This document shows, in pieces, positions 6,134 through 11,606 of a stretch of DNA of 24,308 bases; positions within the stretch are counted from its first letter, which is position 1; each line of letters starts with the position of its first letter. The stretch is from a virus, in IMG/VR virus record IMGVR_UViG_3300044625_001140, positions 1 to 24,308 of that record; one strand, given 5' to 3'. A program made the translations under genes and the position numbers. The notes beneath the pieces are model-generated. The model did no database searches. It was not told the DNA's origin and saw only the letters and a list, made by a program, of their open reading frames with translations.

Positions 6134-6156
6134 CGCCGCATTCCGCGCCGCATTCC
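6133..6156. repeat. 12-base tandem repeat, two copies
   Basis: GCGCCGCATTCC is repeated at 6133-6144 and 6145-6156, starting on the last base of the preceding gene's stop codon. It is a close relative of the 12-base unit at 5004-5039, so the unusual gene is bracketed by related repeats. Confidence 0.7.
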
Positions 6157-6240
6157 GCGCCCCGCCCTGCGCCCCTCGCGCTCGCCGGGGCGCTTTCGTT
6201 TCCATTGCGCTCGCCCCTTGCGCCTCGCCCGGCTCGCGCG

Positions 6241-6300
6241 CCGCTCCCGCAGCCGGGGACGGGAGCCGATACCCCGCAGCTCCCGCCGCTCCCGCAGCCG
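6241..6300. repeat. 15-base direct repeat
   Basis: CCGCTCCCGCAGCCG occurs at 6241-6255 and again at 6286-6300, 45 bases apart, inside the C-rich half of the non-coding region. Shorter CCGCAG and CTCCCG copies lie between and after them. It may be a protein-binding repeat or simple-sequence drift. Confidence 0.7.
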
Positions 6301-6339
6301 TTGCCGCAGCCCTTTCGCGCGTCCCAGACCCCGCGACCC

Positions 6340-6363
6340 CCCCCTGCCGGGGGTGCCAGGGGG
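6340..6363 (+). terminator. GC hairpin, possible terminator or structural signal
   Basis: CCCCCTG at 6340-6346 pairs with CAGGGGG at 6357-6363, with a 10-base loop. It lies 207 bases after the stop of the gene ending at 6133 and has no T-run after it, so intrinsic termination is uncertain. Confidence 0.3.
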
Positions 6364-6386
6364 ACTTGCGCTGCCGACGACGCGGG

Positions 6387-6403
6387 GAGGGGGCAATCCC
6401 CTC
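6387..6403 (+). terminator. Second GC hairpin, possible terminator or structural signal
   Basis: GAGGGG at 6387-6392 pairs with CCCCTC at 6398-6403 around the 5-base loop GCAAT. The sequence after it contains ATTT but not a proper T-run. Together with the hairpin at 6340 it marks the point where the strand switches from C-rich to G-rich. Confidence 0.3.
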
Positions 6404-6513
6404 ACAGAATTTCCGACCTAGGCTTGTCGGACTTGCGTGTGCTAGCGTGCGGGAGGGCAGGCGGGAGTCGCTGGTGGTGTGTGGCTCAAGCTCACACGCT
6501 GTAGCTAGGGGCT

Positions 6514-6525
6514 AGCGCTAGCGCT
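6514..6525. repeat. Perfect 12-base palindrome AGCGCTAGCGCT
   Basis: The site is fully self-complementary and contains a tandem of the CTAGCG motif that recurs nearby. It lies about 155 bases upstream of the sulfatase start and could be an operator for a dimeric repressor; that role is inferred. Confidence 0.55.
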
Positions 6526-6679
6526 GTGGGGGTGTGGGGGTTGTACACTTGGGTGTCTAGCGTTGGGAAGGGCGGTTTTAGGGAGTTGGTGGTAGGTGTG
6601 GTGTTGGTGGGGGGTTGTGGCGGCTAGAAAAGGTCGGGAAATGAGTTGACGGCGGAAGTCGATTGTTAAGGTGGGAGCC

Positions 6680-8185
6680 ATGCCGGTGGTAGTTCCTGGG
6701 TTGGATCCGATCAGGCCGGTGGCGTTGGAGGTACGTGTGCAGCCGAACATCATCGTGTTTGCTCCTGATGACTGGGGTCGGGATGCGTGGAGCGTGTATG
6801 CGGACACGTTGGGCGGAGTGCAGGTCACGAATCAGGCGTACACGCCCAACCTGAATGCGCATGCGCAGGCGGGGGTGAGGTTCAACCGTGCGTACGTGCA
6901 GCCGTGGTGCTCGCCCACGCGGGCGCAATGGATGACGGGGCGGTGGGGGTACAAGACTGGGATCGGGGCGCTGGCGCAGGACGGAGACCAGTCGCTGCTG
7001 GATGCGGAGGTGACGTTGCCGAGGGCGCTGAAGCTGGCGACGAACGGCGCGTACACGTGTGCGGCGTTCGGGAAGTGGCACCTGTCTGGGTTCAGCAATG
7101 CCGGCGGGGCGATTGGGCACCCCATTCGTTGCGGGTTCGACGAGTGGGCGGGGCAACTCATCAACATGGAGTTGCCGGAAAGTTACTTCGCGTGGCCGCT
7201 GTCGAGGGCAAAGCGGACGCGGACGGGGATCGAATCGGAGAGCCACGAGCTCGTGCAGGACTACCAGCCGATCTGGTTGATCGAAGAGGCGTTGCGGTGG
7301 ATTGCGCGGACGCCGCAGCCGTGGTTCTTGTACCTGCCCATCAGCATGCCGCACGGCCCCATGCACAGGCCGCCGCCGGAGATGTACCGCACGGACGTGT
7401 GGAACCTGCCGGCCCAGTTCCCCGACCTGATCTCGAGCCGGAACTATCCGACTTCGGTGCCGTACTTCCGCGCCATGGTGGAGGCCATGGACTACGGGTT
7501 CGGGCGGCTGATGAACGGGATGCCGCAGGAGACGAGGGAGCAGACCACGACCATCGTGTGGGCGGACAACGGGACGGCAGCGGTCAACATCCCGATTGGA
7601 GTGAACGCCTTCCCTGCAGGTCGGTCCAAGCAGACGGTGTACGACCTCGGGATCAGGGTGCCGCTCGTGGTGTCGGGCGCGAAGGTCGAAGCGCCTGGCC
7701 GGACGTCCGAGCAGATCGTGAGCGCCTGCGACCTGTTCGAGACCGTCATCGCGCTTGCGAACGGAAGCTCGATCGCCGTGCCGGTGCCCACGACGCCCTC
7801 TTCGCCGGCGAGCAGAAACAGCAACAGCATCGTGCCCGTCTTGCGCAACACGGGAGCCAGCGGGCGGACGGCGGTGCAGGCCGACTTCTTCCAACCAAAC
7901 ATCCCCCATCTTAATGCCAGCGTCACGGGATCGCGCTGCTACGTGAAGACCATCACGGCAGGGGCGGGTGCCGGAACGTGGAAGATCATGCGCAAGGACG
8001 GCAGCGGGACGGGCCCTTGGCCTGGGTCGGGAACGGGGGTGGCGAACTACGAGTTCTACAACTTGGTCGCGGACCCGAACGAAGCAACGAATTTGATTGC
8101 CGGAAGTTACACCTTGACGGCAGCGCAGGATGCGGCCTACAACGAACTCGTAAACGACTACGCCAGCATCTGGAGTACCTACTGA
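6680..8185 (+). CDS. Sulfatase with intact formylglycine motif (501 aa)
   Basis: This is a type I (arylsulfatase-type) sulfatase, which hydrolyses sulfate esters. The opening P-N-I-I-V-F-A-P-D30-D31-W-G supplies metal-binding aspartates. C77-S-P-T-R81, within C-S-P-T-R-A-Q-W-M-T-G-R, is the site where a host enzyme converts Cys to formylglycine. G-K132-W-H134, M-P-H225-G-P, W-A-D296-N297-G and K317 before Y-D-L-G-I-R-V-P complete the usual active site. The length is normal for the family. The first 20 residues are not a classical signal peptide, so the protein probably stays in the cytoplasm or in the virion. The C-terminal region (about 340-500) is Ser/Thr/Gly-rich and less typical. The ATG at 6680 was preferred to the GTG at 6671 because GTGGGAG serves it as ribosome site. 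Its stop overlaps the next start. Confidence 0.92.
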   Translation: MPVVVPGLDPIRPVALEVRVQPNIIVFAPDDWGRDAWSVYADTLGGVQVTNQAYTPNLNAHAQAGVRFNRAYVQPWCSPTRAQWMTGRWGYKTGIGALAQDGDQSLLDAEVTLPRALKLATNGAYTCAAFGKWHLSGFSNAGGAIGHPIRCGFDEWAGQLINMELPESYFAWPLSRAKRTRTGIESESHELVQDYQPIWLIEEALRWIARTPQPWFLYLPISMPHGPMHRPPPEMYRTDVWNLPAQFPDLISSRNYPTSVPYFRAMVEAMDYGFGRLMNGMPQETREQTTTIVWADNGTAAVNIPIGVNAFPAGRSKQTVYDLGIRVPLVVSGAKVEAPGRTSEQIVSACDLFETVIALANGSSIAVPVPTTPSSPASRNSNSIVPVLRNTGASGRTAVQADFFQPNIPHLNASVTGSRCYVKTITAGAGAGTWKIMRKDGSGTGPWPGSGTGVANYEFYNLVADPNEATNLIAGSYTLTAAQDAAYNELVNDYASIWSTY

Positions 8186-8412
8186 TGTTCCCGATGATGT
8201 TCCCAAAGATGTCGAGCGGGATGATGACCCAGCTCAAGAACGGACTGAGCACGGGCAAGCCGATGGAGCAGAACGCTCCGGCTGCGGGCGCGATGAACGT
8301 CGCCAACATGAAGAGCGCGACGAACGGCGCGACGAACGGCGGAGGGAACAAAGTCGGCAAGGCGGTTGGGGGCATGTTGGACAAGTTGAAGGCGAAGGGT
8401 CCGACGTTGTGA
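8185..8412 (+). CDS. Small Met/Gly/Asn/Ala-rich protein (75 aa), unknown function
   Basis: The ATG shares one base with the sulfatase stop (TGATG). The protein begins M-F-P-M-M-F-P-K-M-S-S-G-M-M and then is low in complexity, with A-T-N-G-A-T-N-G-G-G-N-K and a basic end (K-L-K-A-K-G-P-T-L). About ten methionines in 75 residues is exceptional. There is no membrane helix. I do not recognise it. The coupling with the sulfatase and with the two basic peptides that follow suggests one transcription unit; they may be virion or DNA-bound peptides. Confidence 0.65.
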   Translation: MFPMMFPKMSSGMMTQLKNGLSTGKPMEQNAPAAGAMNVANMKSATNGATNGGGNKVGKAVGGMLDKLKAKGPTL

Positions 8413-8612
8413 GCTCGGAACGCGGCGAATCGAAGCGGCACGAAGCCATGGAGCGCGTGCGCAAGAGCTTGGCGGCGAACGCCCGCAAGCGGAAGCAAAG
8501 CCGCAGGCAGGTCGCCATGCAAGAGACGTACAGCCCGCCCAAGTCGTTCAAGGGACAGTCGGGCAGAGCCGGCGCCATGAACGTGCGGGGCGGAGTCAAG
8601 AAGGGCAAGTGA
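8409..8612 (+). CDS. Small strongly basic protein (67 aa), unknown function
   Basis: The gene starts with GTG in a GTGA overlap with the previous stop. The protein is rich in Lys and Arg: R-V-R-K-S-L-A-A-N-A-R-K-R-K-Q-S-R-R-Q-V at about 17-36 should form a positively charged helix, and the tail R-G-G-V-K-K-G-K is also basic. It is likely to bind nucleic acid or the packaged genome. It contains G-A-M-N-V, as does the preceding protein, a small shared motif. No family recognised. Confidence 0.65.
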   Translation: MSSERGESKRHEAMERVRKSLAANARKRKQSRRQVAMQETYSPPKSFKGQSGRAGAMNVRGGVKKGK

Positions 8613-8613
8613 C

Positions 8614-8781
8614 ATGAAGGGTTCCTCCTGCAAGAGCGGTGGCAAGAAGGTCGGCATGGGCTACGGCACCAAGAAGATGAGCGCCGCCAAGGCCGGTGCC
8701 GCCGCGAAGAAGGCCGGCATGCCGAAGGGCGCCAAGCGCGGCATGATGTCGTCGATGAAGAGCGGCGGTCGAGGCGCGTGA
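8614..8781 (+). CDS. Tiny Lys/Gly/Ala/Met-rich basic protein (55 aa)
   Basis: The ATG lies 1 base after the previous stop. The protein has low complexity, with S-G-G-K-K-V-G-M-G-Y-G-T-K-K-M-S and then K-A-G-A-A-A-K-K-A-G-M-P-K-G-A-K-R-G-M-M. The Lys/Ala/Gly style resembles histone H1-like tails and the G-Y-G-x-K-K-M pattern that I recall from small phage virion peptides. A role in binding DNA or as a minor virion component is inferred. The stop shares one base with the next ATG (TGATG). Confidence 0.65.
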   Translation: MKGSSCKSGGKKVGMGYGTKKMSAAKAGAAAKKAGMPKGAKRGMMSSMKSGGRGA

Positions 8782-9245
8782 TGGGCGACAAGGGCGACGA
8801 CTTGACGTCGGACGAGCCCTATGTGCCCAACATGAGCCTGGACGATGCCGACGCGCTCATGCGCTACAGCAACGCTCGTGGTCGACAAGACTACGAACGG
8901 CGCATGCAAGGAAGGAAGCACATCTGGGTGAGACCTGACAACAACGGCGGGCCTGGCGACCAGAGCTCCTACGTCGGCGCAGCCGACACGGGGTTCGTGG
9001 AGCGCATCGCGGAGATCGAGAAGAAGCTCGATGCCGGACTGCCGCTGTCGGATGCCGAGGCCGAGTACATGGTCTCGCGCACCATCACGCGCATCCTGCG
9101 CACCTCGCGCAGGCCCACGCACGTGCTGAAGGCCATCGAGATGCTGCAACAGGCTCGAGCCAAGAAACTGGTGGCGAAGATGCTGGAGGCCAACGTCACC
9201 ATCCAGAAGAACGACCCGCCTCCGCCGCAACTCAATCTGCCATGA
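8781..9245 (+). CDS. Unknown phage protein (154 aa)
   Basis: The ATG at 8781 overlaps the previous stop; a GTG at 8778 is an alternative. The protein starts with an acidic stretch (M-G-D-K-G-D-D-L-T-S-D-E-P). Its middle contains F-V-E-R-I-A-E-I-E-K-K-L-D-A-G-L-P-L-S-D-A-E (two helices) and then R-T-I-T-R-I-L-R-T-S-R-R-P-T-H-V-L-K, a positively charged helix. The helical, basic middle could bind DNA, and a small-terminase-like role is conceivable, but it lies about 3 kb upstream of the terminase and nothing specific supports that. It ends in a Pro-rich tail. Stop overlaps the next start (ATGA). Confidence 0.65.
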   Translation: MGDKGDDLTSDEPYVPNMSLDDADALMRYSNARGRQDYERRMQGRKHIWVRPDNNGGPGDQSSYVGAADTGFVERIAEIEKKLDAGLPLSDAEAEYMVSRTITRILRTSRRPTHVLKAIEMLQQARAKKLVAKMLEANVTIQKNDPPPPQLNLP

Positions 9246-9454
9246 ACATCCAAGCCATCCTCGCCAAGATCGCCGGCTCCTCCACCTGGTGGGTCAGCCT
9301 GCTCCTGCCCGTCCTCAAGGTGCTCCTTGAGAAGATCGGCATCATCATCCCGTGGGAAGTCGTCATGGCCGGCACCGGCGCGTACGGCGTCAAGGAAGCC
9401 GCCGCCAAGCTGCAACCTGTCGTCGCCGCCAAGCTGGCGCAGAAGAGCGAGTGA
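9242..9454 (+). CDS. Small holin-like membrane protein (70 aa)
   Basis: The ATG overlaps the previous stop as ATGA. The protein has a hydrophobic stretch from about residue 14 to 38 (S-T-W-W-V-S-L-L-L-P-V-L-K-V-L-L and then I-G-I-I-I-P-W), possibly one long or two short membrane helices, followed by an Ala/Lys-rich tail (V-K-E-A-A-A-K-L and A-A-K-L-A-Q-K-S-E). Size, charge and layout fit a holin, the pore former that triggers phage lysis. No endolysin is visible next to it, so the call stays tentative; it may just be a membrane anchor. Confidence 0.55.
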   Translation: MNIQAILAKIAGSSTWWVSLLLPVLKVLLEKIGIIIPWEVVMAGTGAYGVKEAAAKLQPVVAAKLAQKSE

Positions 9455-9455
9455 G

Positions 9456-10124
9456 ATGAACTGGAAGATCCTCGCGGGCTTGTGGCTCGTGGGTGCGGTC
9501 GTGCTGGGCGGAACCAGCAAGGGTTCGCGCTCGCGCACGCAGGTCCACGAGGGTCCGTTCGTCGGCACGTCCGCCACCGTCCAAGATCCAGGCGAGGTCG
9601 AACTGCCCGCGTACACCGGCAGCGCGCCCCTCGCTCGAGTCCAGCTCACCGTCCGACACCACATCTCGTGGCGCGTGCGGTTCGAGAACCTCGACGGGTT
9701 CGTGTGGTGGGGGCAGAACGGCTGGGGATACCCCACCGTCTACTCGTACCCCTGGTTCCACAACGAGCAGAACGGCGTGACCATGTTCGGCCTGCCAAGC
9801 TGGTCCATCCTCCAATGCTTCCTGCCTACGCTGCAGGAGTACGACGGAGTCTTGGACTACGCAGGAATGTCGGGCGTCACCAGCACCGTGCTGTGGGACT
9901 ACTGCGCGCAACCGGACTACTGGACGACCACGACCTACACCATCACGGAACCCTACGCGCTCGCGCCGTTCCGCGACCCCGATGGCGTTGCGAGCTTCGA
10001 CATCCGCCCCATGGCCTGGGTGCAGGAAGATGTTGGCATGATGGTGCCCACGGCGGGCAGCCTCGCTTCGCAGCTCGACTGGTTCGCGTGGGACGTGATC
10101 GTCGACCGCGTGCAGTACAACTAG
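9456..10124 (+). CDS. Putative exported or membrane-anchored protein (222 aa)
   Basis: The ATG follows the previous stop by 1 base. The N-terminus M-N-W-K-I-L-A-G-L-W-L-V-G-A-V-V-L-G-G has a positive charge followed by a hydrophobic core, like a signal peptide or signal anchor; there is no lipobox cysteine. The remainder is rich in Trp, Tyr and other beta-formers: W-W-G-Q-N-G-W-G-Y-P-T-V, then Y-S-Y-P-W-F-H, and T-T-T-Y-T-I-T near 160. This suggests an exported beta-sandwich or a virion surface protein. I recognise no family. Its stop codon and that of the opposite-strand gene share the bases CTAG. Confidence 0.65.
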   Translation: MNWKILAGLWLVGAVVLGGTSKGSRSRTQVHEGPFVGTSATVQDPGEVELPAYTGSAPLARVQLTVRHHISWRVRFENLDGFVWWGQNGWGYPTVYSYPWFHNEQNGVTMFGLPSWSILQCFLPTLQEYDGVLDYAGMSGVTSTVLWDYCAQPDYWTTTTYTITEPYALAPFRDPDGVASFDIRPMAWVQEDVGMMVPTAGSLASQLDWFAWDVIVDRVQYN

Positions 10125-10354
10125 GCCGGCGGCGGGCGCTTGAGCGGCACGGACGGCGGGCGCTTCTTCACCGGCGCCGGCATCACCGTCGCAGTCAAGG
10201 CCATGGTGGCGTTCAACTTGCGAACGTCCCAGTCGGCCTCGTTGCCGTAGCGGTGGATCGCCGCGTCGCAGGCATCCATCTGCGACATGAACGGCCCGTA
10301 CAGCTCGCCCCGCCGCACGATCACGAACGCCTCGTTGATCTCGTACTCCGTCAC
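10121..10354 (-). CDS. Small unknown protein downstream of the replication gene (77 aa)
   Basis: The gene starts with GTG in a GTGA overlap with the end of the replication-initiator-like gene. The protein begins (M)T-E-Y-E-I-N-E-A-F-V-I-V-R-R-G-E-L-Y-G-P-F, a likely beta-hairpin, continues with C-D-A-A-I-H-R-Y-G-N-E-A-D-W-D-V-R-K-L, and ends in a Pro/Lys-rich tail (K-K-R-P-P-S-V-P-L-K-R-P-P-P-A). By position it should be made together with the initiator. The function is not recognised. A helicase-loader role would be the classical neighbour function, but the protein is far too small and lacks a Walker motif. Confidence 0.65.
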   Translation of the reverse strand: MTEYEINEAFVIVRRGELYGPFMSQMDACDAAIHRYGNEADWDVRKLNATMALTATVMPAPVKKRPPSVPLKRPPPA

Positions 10355-11220
10355 CTTCGAGCCCCCTTGAGCTGCTCGATCTCGAGCGACGCCCTCTCCG
10401 CACCAGGCCATTCCGGCACGAACCCGTTCACCCGCGAATGCCACTTGTACCACTCGTCGCGCAGATCGTCGCCCGCCTCGTGCGGCGGCTGACCGCGCCT
10501 GACGCTCTGCGCGCTCGTCTGCCGCGACTTGACGCCGAGTTGGTTCCATTGCCCAAGGAGCACCGTCGGCGACGCGCTACGGGCCAGCCAAGCGTCCTGG
10601 GAGTCAAGCATCGCCGTCATGCGTGCCTTGACCTCGTCCTCGGTTCCCATCTTGAGGAGTTTCGAGACCGCGACGGCGTCCTTGGTCTGGATCTGGTAGC
10701 GGGTGCCGCGAGTGCGCAGCCACTCCTTCTCCCACCACTGAATGCAATTTGGATGGGGAGCCGAAGCGAGCTTGCGAGCTTCCCCCTCGGGAGAGGTGGG
10801 AGAGGGGGAGAGAGGAGAGGTGTTAATAGGGGGTGTGGGGGAAAGAAGAGGAGAGGGAGAGGGGGAGGGGAGGTCACACCCTGTAGGGCGTGACACGGTG
10901 TGACGTCGCTTTTGCTGTCGCTTGGCCGCCGCCTGCCGCTTCTCGTTCTCCGCCTCCTGCATCCGCGCCACGAACGGCGACACCCACCCCTGGTCCGTCC
11001 GGGCGAGGATGCCCGTCACCTGCTCCCACGCCTGGTGGAAATCCACGCACAGCCGACCGTACAGCCGCTCGAAGTACAACTCGTCGTCGGGGATGAACCC
11101 ATGCTCGAGCTGCCACACCACCAGCTCCGCGAACAGACCACGAGCCTCCAGGCTCAACAGCGCAACCTCGGGATTGCGCCAGAGTTGCGTTGTCATCTTG
11201 CTCCACTTCTTGTTTGTCAT
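10351..11220 (-). CDS. Replication-initiator-like protein with winged-helix-like N-terminus (289 aa)
   Basis: The start M-T-N-K-K-W-S-K has AAGGTAG upstream. Residues 1-90 (T-Q-L-W-R-N-P-E-V-A-L-L-S-L-E-A-R-G-L-F-A-E-L and on to G-W-V-S-P-F-V-A-R-M) resemble the N-terminal helical DNA-binding domain of phage replication proteins and DUF1376/DnaD-type proteins. A basic helix follows (K-R-Q-A-A-A-K-R-Q-Q-K-R-R, 94-106), then a Pro/Ser linker (117-144), then a C-terminal domain with W-W-E-K-E-W and K-D-A-V-A-V-S-K-L-L. This layout is like lambda O: DNA binding, linker, partner binding. The DNA that encodes the linker holds a purine tract and an inverted repeat. A sigma70-like promoter lies upstream (11249-11276). 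The fold assignment is from pattern, not a search. Confidence 0.6.
   Translation of the reverse strand: MTNKKWSKMTTQLWRNPEVALLSLEARGLFAELVVWQLEHGFIPDDELYFERLYGRLCVDFHQAWEQVTGILARTDQGWVSPFVARMQEAENEKRQAAAKRQQKRRHTVSRPTGCDLPSPSPSPLLSPTPPINTSPLSPSPTSPEGEARKLASAPHPNCIQWWEKEWLRTRGTRYQIQTKDAVAVSKLLKMGTEDEVKARMTAMLDSQDAWLARSASPTVLLGQWNQLGVKSRQTSAQSVRRGQPPHEAGDDLRDEWYKWHSRVNGFVPEWPGAERASLEIEQLKGARR
10789..10904. other. Candidate replication origin inside the initiator gene
   Basis: The stretch 10789-10873 is almost pure purine on the + strand, with an unbroken 37-base purine run at 10837-10873. Directly beside it, GTCACACC (10873-10880) and GGTGTGAC (10897-10904) form a perfect 8-base inverted repeat around 16 bases, which also contain a GTGACAC copy. 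Lambdoid phages carry their origin inside the initiator gene in the linker-coding part; the same position here suggests an origin. A Pro/Ser linker alone can also cause a purine-rich opposite strand. Confidence 0.35.
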
Positions 11221-11229
11221 AATACTACC

Positions 11230-11258
11230 TTGAATGGGGACGGGGCGTAGTGTACGCT
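11230..11258 (+). promoter_or_regulatory. Candidate rightward promoter for the packaging/head genes
   Basis: TTGAAT at 11230-11235 and TACGCT at 11253-11258 are separated by 17 bases. The -35 box matches 4 of 6 and the -10 box 3 of 6 consensus bases. It lies about 55 bases upstream of the ATG at 11315, and its -10 box overlaps that of the leftward promoter. Confidence 0.3.
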
Positions 11259-11276
11259 GCGTATCGTCAAGGTCAA
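11249..11276 (-). promoter_or_regulatory. Candidate leftward promoter for the replication gene
   Basis: On the - strand TTGACC (11271-11276) and TACACT (11249-11254) are 16 bases apart and lie about 30 bases before the ATG at 11220. The -35 box matches 5 of 6 and the -10 box 4 of 6 consensus bases, the best promoter match in the window. A second TTGACG overlaps the spacer. Confidence 0.5.
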
Positions 11277-11314
11277 CACCAATCACCCTAGAACGCTGCG
11301 CAGTAGGCACGCCC

Positions 11315-11539
11315 ATGAAGAAGCGGTTCGCGAAGACGGTCAAGAGCCCCACCACTGGCCGCACTCGCACTGTCCGCTACGGGCAGTCAGGCTCGAGCAT
11401 CAAGCCTGGGACGCCCAAGGGCGATGCCTACTGCGCGCGGTCTCTCAAGATCAAGGGCGACTGGAAGTCCGACCCCAACAGCCCCAACAACCTCAGCCGC
11501 AAGAAGTGGCGCTGCAAGGGCGCCAAGTCGATGCGGTAG
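11315..11539 (+). CDS. Small conserved basic phage protein (74 aa), DUF6321-like
   Basis: The protein begins M-K-K-R-F-A-K-T-V-K-S-P-T-T-G-R and contains V-R-Y-G-Q, then G-T-P-K-G-D-A-Y-C-A-R-S, then D-P-N-S-P-N-N-L-S-R-K-K-W-R-C-K-G. I recall this set of blocks from a small, widespread environmental-phage protein of unknown function (I believe DUF6321). It is strongly basic, with two cysteines. The start ATG at 11315 has no strong ribosome site; the frame is open to 11234 but homology-like sequence starts at M-K-K-R. It is the first gene of the rightward packaging/head operon and may bind nucleic acid. The role is not known. Confidence 0.75.
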   Translation: MKKRFAKTVKSPTTGRTRTVRYGQSGSSIKPGTPKGDAYCARSLKIKGDWKSDPNSPNNLSRKKWRCKGAKSMR

Positions 11540-11546
11540 CTTGATC

Positions 11547-11578
11547 GTGCATCTCCAGTGCGAGAGTCGGGGATGCAC
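11547..11578 (+). promoter_or_regulatory. Intercistronic stem-loop, possible RNA processing site
   Basis: GTGCATCTCC (11547-11556) pairs with GGGGATGCAC (11569-11578), ten pairs including one G-U, around a 12-base loop. It begins 8 bases after the stop of the 74-aa gene. There is no T-run, so it is more likely an RNA-stabilising or processing hairpin, or a partial attenuator, than a full terminator. Confidence 0.45.
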
Positions 11579-11606
11579 TGCTAGGAGAAGCAGGCGGGTC
11601 GGCGTG

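Larger units (their letters stand above)
6134..6679. other. 546-base non-coding region with strong strand asymmetry
   Basis: No convincing gene is present. From 6134 to about 6380 the + strand is C-rich, with few A; from about 6440 to 6670 it is G- and T-rich with very little C. The switch region holds two hairpins (6340-6363, 6387-6403). Farther right are a 12-base palindrome (6514-6525), several CTAGCG motifs (around 6440, 6512, 6518 and 6556) and G-runs that could form four-stranded structures (about 6526-6605). A ribosome site (GTGGGAG) closes the region before the sulfatase. A promoter is expected but none is clear. Replication or packaging signals are possible. Confidence 0.55.

Noticed and set aside
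6653-6677. Sigma70 promoter TTGACG just before the sulfatase
   Set aside because: No acceptable -10 box follows at the right distance, and the start codon would be too close to the transcription start.
6578-8206. 542-codon - strand ORF opposite the sulfatase
   Set aside because: It is the mirror frame of a GC-rich gene, Arg/His/Pro-rich without any motif, while the + strand has a complete sulfatase active site.
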